From: Bacteroidia bacterium
Lineage (GTDB): Bacteria > Bacteroidota > Bacteroidia > Bacteroidales > Prolixibacteraceae
Direction: 5' to 3'
DNA: 23,948 nucleotides
Assembly: GCA_025358395.1 (NCBI GenBank)
Contig: JANYJT010000043.1
Location: 1-23,948, forward strand
Within the stretch, counting starts at the first letter, position 1, and every line of letters begins with the position of its first letter. The translations under genes were made by a program, and so were the position numbers. Of this stretch, positions 16,099 through 23,854 are shown piece after piece. The notes under the pieces are model-generated. The model was not told where the DNA came from. It ran no database searches and was given only the letters and a program-made list of their open reading frames with translations.

Positions 16099-17016
16099 AT
16101 GCGAATTCAATTATTTACCTCTTTGCTCATTTCAGGCCTGATTGTCTCTTGCCATTTTGGGAAAAGCCCTTCAGCGGAGGTTCCGACTGAAGGTAGGGTT
16201 CCGGTGACGACAACGACCGTTAAAATTGGCACTTTGAATGAGACCGTCGAATTGAATGCGATCTCTCAGTTTATGCTTAAAACTACCGTGAAATCTACTG
16301 CCAACGGATACCTGCAAGAAGTTACAGTTAATCTGGGTCAGCAGATTTCAAAAGGTGAAAAATTATTTGTCGTCCGCTCAAAAGAGTCGAAAAGTTTGGG
16401 AAATACAGTTACGAATCTGGATAGCATGTTGCGATTTAATGGCAAAATATCGATCAACTCTCCGGGCAACGGCTTTATTCTCCTGCTTTCCTACCGTGAA
16501 GGCGATTATGTACAGGATGGAGAAATTTTGGCTACCATCGGTGACAGCAAGAGTCTGGTGTTTTTTCTCGAGCTTCCTTACGAGCTGTTGCCCTTTCTTC
16601 CATTAAATAAAACAGTTCTATTGACATTGCCGGATGGAAAACAACTTAAAGGTATCGTAACCAATTCGATGCCGTTGATGGATGCGCAGTCTCAAACCCA
16701 GAGTTACATTATCCGCATTGATCATGGCGGTCAGATACCAGAAAATCTGGTTGCCAAGGTTCAGTTTGTGAAAAAATTGAGGTCAAACGCCACCATTCTT
16801 CCGAAAGAGGCCCTTTTAACGGATGAAATTCAGAGTCAGTTTTGGGTCATGTTGATGAGCGACAACCAGACAGCGGTGAAGGTTCCGGTTGTCAAAGGGA
16901 TAGAGGCAGGTGATAGTGTCGAGATTGTTTCGCCTCATTTCACGGTTGATCAGCAAATACTTTTAACCGGAAATTACGGATTGCCGGATACAGCTAAAGT
17001 AGTCATCCAAAAATGA
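16099..17016 (+). CDS. RND periplasmic adaptor (membrane fusion) lipoprotein
   Basis: The 305-residue product begins with a lipoprotein signal (LLISGLIVSC) that would tether it to a membrane. Residues around NGYLQEVTVNLGQQISKGEKLFVV and GNGFILLLSYREGDYVQDGEILATI are the two halves of the biotinyl-lipoyl-like domain. The hairpin between them is very short, a reduced adaptor. A beta-barrel domain (LPDGKQLKGIVTNSMPLMD) and a membrane-proximal domain follow. The start at 16099 is preferred over a Met 14 codons upstream that overlaps the tolC-like gene and would spoil the signal. It lies between channel and pump genes, 7 bp before the pump. Confidence 0.87.
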   Translation: MRIQLFTSLLISGLIVSCHFGKSPSAEVPTEGRVPVTTTTVKIGTLNETVELNAISQFMLKTTVKSTANGYLQEVTVNLGQQISKGEKLFVVRSKESKSLGNTVTNLDSMLRFNGKISINSPGNGFILLLSYREGDYVQDGEILATIGDSKSLVFFLELPYELLPFLPLNKTVLLTLPDGKQLKGIVTNSMPLMDAQSQTQSYIIRIDHGGQIPENLVAKVQFVKKLRSNATILPKEALLTDEIQSQFWVMLMSDNQTAVKVPVVKGIEAGDSVEIVSPHFTVDQQILLTGNYGLPDTAKVVIQK

Positions 17017-17023
17017 CGAAACT

Positions 17024-20000
17024 ATGAAAAGCTTTTTCACCGCGCATAAAAATGCCCTCACCGTTGTCATCGCTTTGATCCTGATGGGTGGCGGATTCAC
17101 CTACAGCATTCTGCAAACCTCTCTGTTCCCGGAGATTACTTTTCCAAAGATCAAGATCATCGCGGATGCCGGACAGCAGCCCGTCGATCAGATGATGATG
17201 ACTGTGACCCGTCCACTGGAGCTTGCCATAAAGAAAGTGCCTGATCTGCAAGTTCTTCGAAGCAGTACGACACGGGGATCCTGTGAGATTTCTGCCTTCA
17301 TGGACTGGAAAACTGATATCAATCTCAGTCAGCAGCGCGTTGAATCTAAAATTGCAGAGATACGTTCTTCTTTACCTGCAGATCTTCAGATTGCCGTGGA
17401 AAGGATGAACCCGTCCATCCTTCCAATCATCGGTTATACTTTGGAAGGGAAGGGGCGATCTCCAATCGAGTTAAAATATCTGGCCAATTTTACGATCAAG
17501 CCATTCCTCTCGCAGGTCGAAGGTGTTTCAGAAATTCGCATCATCGGCGGAAAGGAGAAGGAGTATTGGGTCGAACTAAATATTTCAAAGATCAGCTCCC
17601 TGGGACTGACTCCCGAGATTATCAGAAATACACTGAACGAAACGGGCTTTGTCCGTTCAAATGGTTACCTCAACGACTACCGGATGCTCTATCTGACCAT
17701 TACCGATGCACTGGGCAGAAATAAGACGGAGCTGGAAAATCTGGTAGTCAGCAATACAGGAAAAAGGGTGATCCTGATGAAGGAGATCGCAACCGTAGAG
17801 ATCAGAGAGGCCAAAGAATACATCAAAATCAATGCCAACGGGAAAGAGAGCCTGCTGATTGCGGTCATCAAGCAACCCAATGCCAATCTGATCGATTTGA
17901 CAAAGCAGATGGAGAAAAAGCTTCAAGATCTGCAGCTTACATTACCTTCTGATATCGTTATCAAACCATATTACGTCCAGGCCGATTTTGTGAACGACTC
18001 TATCCGGAGCGTCACAGATAGTCTGTGGATCGGTTTGGTTCTCGCCATGCTCGTTGCGATTCTATTCCTTAGATCGATGAAGGCAAGCGCCACCATTCTG
18101 CTCACCATCCCGGTTACGATCTGTCTGACGCTGATCGTGCTCTATTCGATGGGGCAGACGCTCAACATCATGACACTTGGTGCAATTGCCGCCGCCATTG
18201 GGTTAATCATCGATGATGCAATCGTCGTGGTGGAACAAATCCAGCGAACGCATGAAGAGCATCCTGCTGAAAAATCTGCCACCTTGGTTAAAAAAGCCAT
18301 CGGATTCTTGTTCCCGGCAATGGTTGGATCCTCTTTGAGTACCATAGTCATTTTTCTTCCATTTCTGTTGATGACAGGCGTCGCAGGTGCCTATTTCAAG
18401 GTGATGACCAATGCCATGATCGTCACGCTGGTCTGTTCTTTTATCGTAACCTGGATGGCGCTTCCGGTTATTTACCTGCTGTTGACGCCCGGATCTGAAA
18501 AAGCACCCCACCGAATCGTCCAAGAGAAATCCCATAGCGTTAAAACCCGGCGTTGGGTACATTATTTTATCCACAGGCCGGTATTCAGCCTGGTTTTCAT
18601 GGGCTTGCTTCTGGTTTCTGTTATCCTGATAGTTCCTCGTTTGCAGACCGGCTTCCTTCCAGAAATGGACGAAGGCAGTATTGTGCTGGATTACAAATCG
18701 CCTCCCGGAACTTCTCTGGAAGAAACAGACCGTATATTGAAGGAGGTCGAAAAAATTTTGGTGACCATACCGGATATTGAAACTTACTCGCGCCGTACCG
18801 GAACGCAGATGGGCTTCTTTATCACAGAACCCAATGATGGAGATTATTTGATCCAACTGAAAAAAAGCCGTGATAAAACAACTGAAGAGGTTATTGATGA
18901 AATCAGGACCAAAGTAGAAGCTTCGCAACCAGCATTGAGGATCGATTTTGGTCAGGTAATAGGGGATATGCTTGGCGATCTGATGGAATCCGTTCAGCCG
19001 GTGGAAGTGAAAATTTTTGGCAACGACCGTAAAAAACTGGAGGAGCTCTCGGTAAAGATATCTTCCATTGTCTCCGAAACCGATGGGGTAGAAGATGTTT
19101 CCAACGGGATTATCATTGCCGGACCTTATGTCAATATTCTGCCCGACAATGCCAAGCTTTCGCAATTTGGCATTACTTCGGCCAACTTACAATACCAGCT
19201 TCAAACGGCGCTGGAGGGTAACATCGTGGGTACCATCCAGGATCGGGAACAATTCACCAATATCCGGCTGCTCTATCCTGGAAATAAAACATTGAACGTA
19301 AACGACATCAGGAATCTCCAGATATCCATGCCTAATGGAAAGCTTAGACCGATAGAGCAACTGGCTACTGTGAAACTGATCGCAGGAGATGCGGAGATCA
19401 ATCGCGAAAACCTGCAGAATATGGGGGTGGTGACAGCCAGATTGAATCAGCGCGACCTTGGCAGCGCCATCAAAGAGATCCAGAATAAAGTTTCAGCCCA
19501 GATCAGTCTGCCGCAGGGATACAGCATAGTCTACGGTGGCTCCTTTGCCGAGCAACAGAAATCGTTTGATGAGTTGCTCATCATTCTGATTTCTGCCAGT
19601 CTGTTGGTATTTTGTGTAATCCTGGCATTATTCAAAGAGTTTCGTATCGCCTTTACCATTTTGCTGATCGCCGTGCTGGGTATTTCGGGAAGTTATCTCG
19701 CACTCTTTCTTACCAATACACCATTGAATGTTGGAAGCTACACCGGACTTATCATGATTGTTGGGATTATAGGCGAAAACGCCATTTTTACCTTCCTTCA
19801 GTTCAAGGAAGCAAGACTGAAAATGGATGTCGATGATTCCATTGTCTATGCCATCTCAACCCGTCTACGGCCAAAACTAATGACAGCCCTTGGAGCCATT
19901 ATTGCGTTGATGCCTATAGCACTGGGCATTGGAGCCGGTGCGCAGATGCACCAGCCACTTGCCATTGCCATAATTGGCGGGTTTTTGGTAGCAATGCCGA

Positions 20001-20080
20001 TGCTTTTGATCGTTTTGCCAACCATGATCAGGATTTTGTACGGCAAAAGTCAGGAACATTTGCTACAACCGGAAGTTTAA
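17024..20080 (+). CDS. RND-family efflux permease (HAE-1-like)
   Basis: The 1018-residue inner-membrane pump has the duplicated RND layout. A first helix near residues 10-30 leads into a large periplasmic loop (about 35-330), a block of helices (about 335-500), a helix near 530, a second periplasmic loop (about 555-860) and a final helix block. TM4 contains AIGLIIDDAIVVVE with the adjacent aspartates D397/D398 used for proton relay in AcrB-type pumps; metal-type RND pumps usually have a different pattern here. Substrate range cannot be inferred. It completes a three-gene operon. Its stop is only 10 bp from the stop of the convergent T9SS gene, leaving no room for a hairpin terminator. Confidence 0.93.
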   Translation: MKSFFTAHKNALTVVIALILMGGGFTYSILQTSLFPEITFPKIKIIADAGQQPVDQMMMTVTRPLELAIKKVPDLQVLRSSTTRGSCEISAFMDWKTDINLSQQRVESKIAEIRSSLPADLQIAVERMNPSILPIIGYTLEGKGRSPIELKYLANFTIKPFLSQVEGVSEIRIIGGKEKEYWVELNISKISSLGLTPEIIRNTLNETGFVRSNGYLNDYRMLYLTITDALGRNKTELENLVVSNTGKRVILMKEIATVEIREAKEYIKINANGKESLLIAVIKQPNANLIDLTKQMEKKLQDLQLTLPSDIVIKPYYVQADFVNDSIRSVTDSLWIGLVLAMLVAILFLRSMKASATILLTIPVTICLTLIVLYSMGQTLNIMTLGAIAAAIGLIIDDAIVVVEQIQRTHEEHPAEKSATLVKKAIGFLFPAMVGSSLSTIVIFLPFLLMTGVAGAYFKVMTNAMIVTLVCSFIVTWMALPVIYLLLTPGSEKAPHRIVQEKSHSVKTRRWVHYFIHRPVFSLVFMGLLLVSVILIVPRLQTGFLPEMDEGSIVLDYKSPPGTSLEETDRILKEVEKILVTIPDIETYSRRTGTQMGFFITEPNDGDYLIQLKKSRDKTTEEVIDEIRTKVEASQPALRIDFGQVIGDMLGDLMESVQPVEVKIFGNDRKKLEELSVKISSIVSETDGVEDVSNGIIIAGPYVNILPDNAKLSQFGITSANLQYQLQTALEGNIVGTIQDREQFTNIRLLYPGNKTLNVNDIRNLQISMPNGKLRPIEQLATVKLIAGDAEINRENLQNMGVVTARLNQRDLGSAIKEIQNKVSAQISLPQGYSIVYGGSFAEQQKSFDELLIILISASLLVFCVILALFKEFRIAFTILLIAVLGISGSYLALFLTNTPLNVGSYTGLIMIVGIIGENAIFTFLQFKEARLKMDVDDSIVYAISTRLRPKLMTALGAIIALMPIALGIGAGAQMHQPLAIAIIGGFLVAMPMLLIVLPTMIRILYGKSQEHLLQPEV

Positions 20081-20090
20081 AAAATCCGAT

Positions 20091-21371
20091 TTATCTGTTG
20101 ATTGAATTGAGCATGCGATACCCAATCAGCCTGTCATACCTGGATGAAAATCCACGGTAGTAAACAAATATTTGGTAATTGTTCTCTGTTTCTACATGAC
20201 TACCCTCTAAAAAGGTTACATCAATTGCATTTGTATCCTTGTTGAGAACCACATATTGATAGTCGTAAAAACCCTGTTTCAGCAGAAGATCAGCCTCATA
20301 CATTTTAGTGTCTGCCTGGTAGACCATCCGGTTTCCCGGGAGGCATTGCCAGTCGGTAAGTGCCCCGAAAATATAGATCTGATCATTGGTCACAAGATCC
20401 GGCGGGGAAAGAGAGAAGTGAACATAGATATAATCCGATTCAAGATCGCTATCCGTCACACGGTCATTTTTTACCAGGAAACTTCCATTCAAATCATTTC
20501 GGGTAAGGTAGGATTCCTTCCGCCTTGACTGATCTGTTTCCAGAAAAAGAAAATAGTAAGGATCACGGAATTCGATAGCCCGGATCCCCATTCCATTGGT
20601 CTGCAGGTTTTTGGCATTGAAATTCCTAAACTCGTTTCCTCCTTTGAAAAGATTCTTTTTGTCTTCGAAAACAAGCTGATTCTGTCGGATGTAAGTTGGT
20701 TTAAGTTGAAAGAGCCGGGTGTCGATTCTTGAATTCTGCATCACAACAGTTCTGATTTCGTTTAACGGATCTGAAATGGGAAATCTAGAATGGCCGACCG
20801 CAAATGCCACTTGCTGACTGGCCCCATTGTATCCCTCATAAGTTGCTTTCTGAACTTCACCCGTAATTTCCACTTGTTTCTCAGTCACATAAAAGGGTTT
20901 TATCAGAACCGGTTCATCTTTCTTTCCTTCCTCCCATACTTTTAACAAATAATTGCCGGATAGCTTGATAGTAATATTTTCGTTTGGAAGAATTAGCTTG
21001 TAGTTTATATATGGAACAGTAGTGTTGATTGAATAGTCATAATCGGTTACAGCATTATCCGCAAAACCTTCGAGGTATTCAGATGTGACCAGACGGGAAG
21101 GATTCCAGTCCGCATCGCAATGAACAATGGTGTAGCGGAAATTCCTGGGATCCCTCGAAAACAGGTCAAATTTGCAGATTAACCTTTGGGAACTGCCCAA
21201 TTCCAATACCGGCAAAGAAAATTCCCAACCTTCAGGGAAGAAGAGGACGGTATGAATTTCAGGAGCGTTATATGATTTGTATTCGCCTGGTTTTACTGGT
21301 TGTCCCTTTAAAAAACTGAAGCCGGAAATCACTGAAATAACTGTTAATAGAAGGTATTTGACAATTTTCAA
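20091..21371 (-). CDS. Type IX secretion system plug protein (DUF5103 family)
   Basis: The 426-residue secreted protein has a Sec signal (to about residue 24) and then the DUF5103 fold. Recognisable stretches are LELGSSQRLICKFDLFSRDPRNFRYTIVHCDADW near the N-terminal third and the later YVHFSLSPPD...IYIFGALTDW with a carbohydrate-binding-like beta-sandwich. Members of this family act as the plug that closes the SprA translocon of the type IX secretion system, a system restricted to the Bacteroidota group. The gene is isolated from other T9SS genes, which is common for this gene. It supports the taxonomic call. Confidence 0.88.
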   Translation of the reverse strand: MKIVKYLLLTVISVISGFSFLKGQPVKPGEYKSYNAPEIHTVLFFPEGWEFSLPVLELGSSQRLICKFDLFSRDPRNFRYTIVHCDADWNPSRLVTSEYLEGFADNAVTDYDYSINTTVPYINYKLILPNENITIKLSGNYLLKVWEEGKKDEPVLIKPFYVTEKQVEITGEVQKATYEGYNGASQQVAFAVGHSRFPISDPLNEIRTVVMQNSRIDTRLFQLKPTYIRQNQLVFEDKKNLFKGGNEFRNFNAKNLQTNGMGIRAIEFRDPYYFLFLETDQSRRKESYLTRNDLNGSFLVKNDRVTDSDLESDYIYVHFSLSPPDLVTNDQIYIFGALTDWQCLPGNRMVYQADTKMYEADLLLKQGFYDYQYVVLNKDTNAIDVTFLEGSHVETENNYQIFVYYRGFSSRYDRLIGYRMLNSINR

Positions 21372-21422
21372 GTAATGCAGTTTTAATTAATTCGGTTAGA
21401 TATGTGAATTGTGTGGAAAATT

Positions 21423-21430
21423 CAAAATTA
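21423..21430 (-). promoter_or_regulatory. Possible -7 element of the T9SS plug gene
   Basis: The minus strand reads TAATTTTG (TAnnTTTG) 52 bp before the start codon. No TTG at the -33 spacing. Weak. Confidence 0.3.
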
Positions 21431-21462
21431 ATTTAATTTCCATGGATAGAAGAAGATTTCGA

Positions 21463-21470
21463 TACCTTTG
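21463..21470 (+). promoter_or_regulatory. Possible -7 element of the MORN-repeat gene
   Basis: TACCTTTG matches TAnnTTTG. Transcription would begin near 21477, which leaves almost no leader for an ATG at 21479 and therefore favours the ATG at 21488. No good -33 element is seen. Confidence 0.35.
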
Positions 21471-21487
21471 TTGAAAGAATGAATGGA

Positions 21488-22249
21488 ATGAAAAAAATAA
21501 TAGTGGCATTGGTGCTCATCCTGGTCTTTATCGCGGGATTCTCTCAGACCACAGTGAACAAAACTGATGGCAATGGATTGAAGCAAGGGAAATGGATCAG
21601 TAAATATCCTGGAGGGAGCCTGAAATATGAGGGAAATTTCGACCACAATAAGCCGGTCGGTGAATGGAAAAGATACCACGAAAACGGAAAGATTAAGGCT
21701 TTAATGAGCTACCGCACTAATTCGGAAAGGGTTTTTGCTTCCCTTTATGATGAAGAGGGAAAGCTTTATGCCAAAGGTGTTTTTGAAGGTACGCTCCGCG
21801 ATAGTACATGGAATTTTTATACGGGCAAAAATTTGGTATTAACCGAAAACTATCTCCTCGGGAAGAAGACCGGAAAGGCACAAGGCTTCAACGAACAGGG
21901 GAAAGTGATTTGGGAGAAGGAATTCAATAATAATCTTCCTGATGGTACATGTATCGAATACTATCCATCCGGAATTATAAGAAATCAGATTTCTTTTACA
22001 GCAGGTAAAAGGAACGGATTAGCTATTTTCTACGATGAGAACGGTTCAAAAATGACCGATGGAAACTACCTTGATGATCTTTCGAATGGTTCCTGGAAAA
22101 TCTTTGACAAGACGGGGAAGCTTAAATATGAAGTCAAATATGATAAGGGCGAAATTCTCAATGGCAGTGCTATGGACTCGCTGAAGTTGAATGAGTTTAA
22201 AAAATACGACAACTTAAAGGGAAAGATTCCGGAACCCAAAGTGCCCTGA
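21488..22249 (+). CDS. Secreted MORN/YwqK-repeat protein
   Basis: The product (253 residues from this start) has a Sec signal (MKKIIVALVLILVFIAGFSQT) and then about seven MORN-like repeats of the form G-x-W-x-x-Y-x-x-G. Examples are GLKQGKWISKYPGGSLKYEGNF, KPVGEWKRYHENGKIKALMSY and LSNGSWKIFDKTGKLKYEVKY. Databases often label such proteins 'toxin-antitoxin system YwqK family antitoxin', but secreted Bacteroidota members with no toxin nearby are not evidently antitoxins, and no function can be given. A Met three codons upstream (21479) is also possible. It is divergent from the T9SS plug gene and the last intact backbone gene before the accessory patch. Confidence 0.85.
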   Translation: MKKIIVALVLILVFIAGFSQTTVNKTDGNGLKQGKWISKYPGGSLKYEGNFDHNKPVGEWKRYHENGKIKALMSYRTNSERVFASLYDEEGKLYAKGVFEGTLRDSTWNFYTGKNLVLTENYLLGKKTGKAQGFNEQGKVIWEKEFNNNLPDGTCIEYYPSGIIRNQISFTAGKRNGLAIFYDENGSKMTDGNYLDDLSNGSWKIFDKTGKLKYEVKYDKGEILNGSAMDSLKLNEFKKYDNLKGKIPEPKVP

Positions 22250-22252
22250 GGA

Positions 22253-22284
22253 AGTGACTAAAATGAACTAAAGAGACTAAAGTG
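22253..22284. repeat. Three short direct repeats of ACTAAA
   Basis: ACTAAA occurs three times with 9-10 bp periodicity, in a GTGACTAAA-like context, immediately after the MORN-repeat gene. Such small tandem tracts mark the border between backbone and accessory DNA here. Function unknown. Confidence 0.6.
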
Positions 22285-22318
22285 ATCATGCTGCCGCAAT
22301 TTTGGGAAGTACCAAATG

Positions 22319-22354
22319 CCGGCGTATAACAAACGGAAAGCTCAGACCCGCCGG
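22319..22354. repeat. Inverted repeat upstream of the recombinase remnant
   Basis: CCGGCG (22319-22324) and CGCCGG (22349-22354) face each other, and the left copy runs into GTATAACAAACG. That start resembles the 5' part of integron attC sites (RYYYAAC then AA), but the site is short and degraded. Low confidence. Confidence 0.25.
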
Positions 22355-22388
22355 TCCTTTTGCCAAAAGAGATCCGGAAAAGGGAAAA

Positions 22389-22762
22389 ATGATGAAGCAA
22401 TTTCTGGAATGGATGGAGAACAAGCGTTATAGTGATCGAACAGTGAAAGTCTATTGCGACTGTTTGAACCCAAGGTATGGCTTTTCGAAGGGCAGGAATC
22501 TGGAAGTGCATATGGGGAGAGGAGCTTGAAGATGGTACTCAAGCACTCGTTGGAATTGGCAAGAATAAAGAAGCCGGCTACACTCCATTGGCTTCGGCAC
22601 TCCTATGCCACCAACTTACTGGATAATGGAACGGATCTAAGGTATATTCAGGAATTATTGGGTCATAAAAGCTCCAAAACCACAGAGATTTACACCCATG
22701 TTACAACACGAAGTCTGCAGCGAATCAAATCACCTTTCGATGATTTGGACATTCAAAAATAA
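22389..22762 (+). pseudogene. Tyrosine recombinase/integrase remnant (internal deletion plus frameshift)
   Basis: The first part (22389 to about 22470) encodes the start of an N-terminal SAM-like core-binding domain, MMKQFLEWMENKRYSDRTVKVYCDCL. The second part, in another frame from about 22468, encodes the C-terminal catalytic region: PKVWLFEGQ, then HWLRHSYATNLL, LLGHKSSKTTEIYTH and the ending IKSPFDDLDIQK. The catalytic H-x-x-R, GH and Tyr of the family are present. The segment between, which should hold most of the core-binding domain and the first catalytic Arg and Lys (on the order of 200 residues), is missing, and the frames do not join. The gene cannot make an active recombinase. It marks a past integration-competent element next to the cassette-like region that follows. 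Confidence 0.82.
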
Positions 22763-22787
22763 TTTTCTACCTTGACAAAATATAAGG

Positions 22788-22844
22788 CGAACCTTACCTT
22801 CCTGCACCCACCAAAACACACCGTCTAGGCGAGGTTAGGATTCG
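22788..22844. repeat. Imperfect inverted repeat before the HigBA genes (attC-like boundary)
   Basis: CGAACCTTACCT (22788-22799) is an imperfect inverse of AGGTTAGGATTCG (22832-22844), with one bulged base and one mismatch. The left arm shares CGxACCTTAC with the start of the larger structured repeat at 23593, so the two copies flank the toxin-antitoxin genes. The GTTAGGA within the right arm is one base from the integron core-site consensus GTTRRRY. Confidence 0.4.
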
Positions 22845-22945
22845 TCTCCAAAGGAGTTATGGTGTATATTGAGAAGCTCACGAGCAAACTCAACTTCAAA
22901 TTTTCGTAATCAAAAAATGTTATCCTTGGAGAGAACATTTCATTT

Positions 22946-23281
22946 GTGTCAAGACAAATCATATTTCACGGAGACTACTTCACCGACTTTTATAAAGAGC
23001 TGGACATAAAGGCAAAACAAAAAGTTCAGTGTGTACTTGAATTAATAAAACAGGTTGACAGAGTTCCGGAAAAGTTTTTATCTCCTATGACAGGATATGA
23101 TGGCCTTTTTGAAATTCGAATTGAATTCCAATCAAATATTTACCGGGTATTCTGTTGTTTTGACGAAGGAAAGCTGATTGTTCTATTTACTGGTTTTCAA
23201 AAAAAGACACAAAAAACGCCTAATAATGAGATTGAAAAGGCAATGAGAATAATGAAAGAGTATTTTGAATCTAAAAAATAA
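22946..23281 (+). CDS. higB: HigB/RelE-type toxin (phage Gp49-like family)
   Basis: The 111-residue protein fits the Gp49-like HigB family (mRNA-cleaving ribosome-dependent toxins). The family pattern is seen in MTGYDGLFEIRIEFQSNIYRVFCCFDEGKLIVLFTGFQKKTQKTP, with the basic and aromatic residues near the C-terminus, and in EIEKAMRIMKEY. The start is a GTG at 22946, since no in-frame ATG gives the full N-terminal strand; GGAGAG lies 13 bases before it. The antitoxin begins 4 bp after the stop. The toxin-first order is typical of HigBA. Base composition is more AT-rich than the backbone genes. Confidence 0.85.
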   Translation: MSRQIIFHGDYFTDFYKELDIKAKQKVQCVLELIKQVDRVPEKFLSPMTGYDGLFEIRIEFQSNIYRVFCCFDEGKLIVLFTGFQKKTQKTPNNEIEKAMRIMKEYFESKK

Positions 23282-23285
23282 GAAC

Positions 23286-23585
23286 ATGACTGAATATAAA
23301 GGTATAAAAACATTTGATGAACTCATAGAAAAAGAGCATGGCAAAATTGGGACTGAAAGCCGGAATGAATATGAAGAAGGTGCTCAAATGTTCATCGTAA
23401 GCGAGATGCTTAAGGAAGCAAGAAAAACAGCAAATATGACCCAAGAACAACTCGCGATAAAAGCTGGAACAAAGAAAAGCTATATCTCAAAAGTTGAAAA
23501 TGCAAAAGGCAATATTCAATTATCGACTTTAATCCGAATTTTTGAAAAAGGATTAAATAAAAAAGTAGGGTTAACATTTCTTTAG
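23286..23585 (+). CDS. higA: HigA-type XRE antitoxin
   Basis: The 99-residue DNA-binding protein has a helix-turn-helix at about residues 40-90 (EARKTANMTQEQLAIKAGTKKSYISKVENAKGNIQLSTLIRIFEKGL), the XRE/Cro pattern of HigA antitoxins. It should neutralise the HigB product and repress the pair. The Met at 23286 is preferred over one seven codons upstream that lies within the toxin gene. The pair lies between two related inverted repeats. Confidence 0.88.
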   Translation: MTEYKGIKTFDELIEKEHGKIGTESRNEYEEGAQMFIVSEMLKEARKTANMTQEQLAIKAGTKKSYISKVENAKGNIQLSTLIRIFEKGLNKKVGLTFL

Positions 23586-23592
23586 TCAAATA

Positions 23593-23750
23593 CGCACCTT
23601 ACTTCAGCTACCCTTCAAGTGCGGGTTCGGTGGTTTTCGGTCGGAGGCTCTCCGCTCGATTTCCTTGTCCTGCCGGACAGGAATCGAAGATCGGCGATAG
23701 CCAAATCGCCCGCAATCCGCCTCTGCGTGTAGCTTTTTACGTTACCTGCC
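23593..23750. repeat. Long structured inverted repeat after higBA (attC-like element)
   Basis: This GC-rich stretch folds on itself in nested layers. AGCTAC (23606-23611) pairs with GTAGCT (23729-23734), and TGCGGG (23620-23625) with CCCGCA (23709-23714). A central hairpin (23656-23687) has stem segments TCGATT/AATCGA, CC/GG and TGTCC/GGACA around a TGCC loop, with two unpaired T residues (62 and 65) on one arm only. Long imperfect hairpins with one-sided extrahelical bases are the hallmark of integron attC sites. The right end carries GTTACCT, close to GTTRRRY. No coding frame is convincing here. Confidence 0.5.
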
Positions 23751-23770
23751 ATTTTAAAAATCAACATCTT

Positions 23771-23854
23771 ATCAGGTTATTACCTTAATTAATATTTGTA
23801 TATTTCAAATTATAACCTTAAATTTGATGATTATAATTAAGGATATAACCTGAT
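23771..23854 (+). promoter_or_regulatory. Paired operator arms bracketing the mobile mystery protein A promoter
   Basis: A 21-base arm at 23771-23791 and its inverse at 23834-23854 match at 19 of 21 positions; both read ATCAGGTTAT...CCTTAATTA in their own orientation. The left arm ends just upstream of the -33 element. The right arm covers the expected transcription start and reaches into the ATG. A third related half-site, TAACCTTAAA (23813-23822), lies between them. The layout fits autorepression by the encoded helix-turn-helix protein. Confidence 0.6.
23795..23826 (+). promoter_or_regulatory. Promoter of the mobile mystery protein A gene
   Basis: TTTG (23795-23798), 20 bases, then TAAATTTG (23819-23826) is an exact match to the Bacteroidota promoter consensus. 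The leader would be only about 20 nt before the ATG at 23853. Confidence 0.65.

Noticed and set aside
18203..19165. 320-codon open frame on the minus strand inside the RND permease gene
   Set aside because: The RND frame is continuous and fully conserved in pattern; the opposite frame has a composition typical of antisense reading and no motif.
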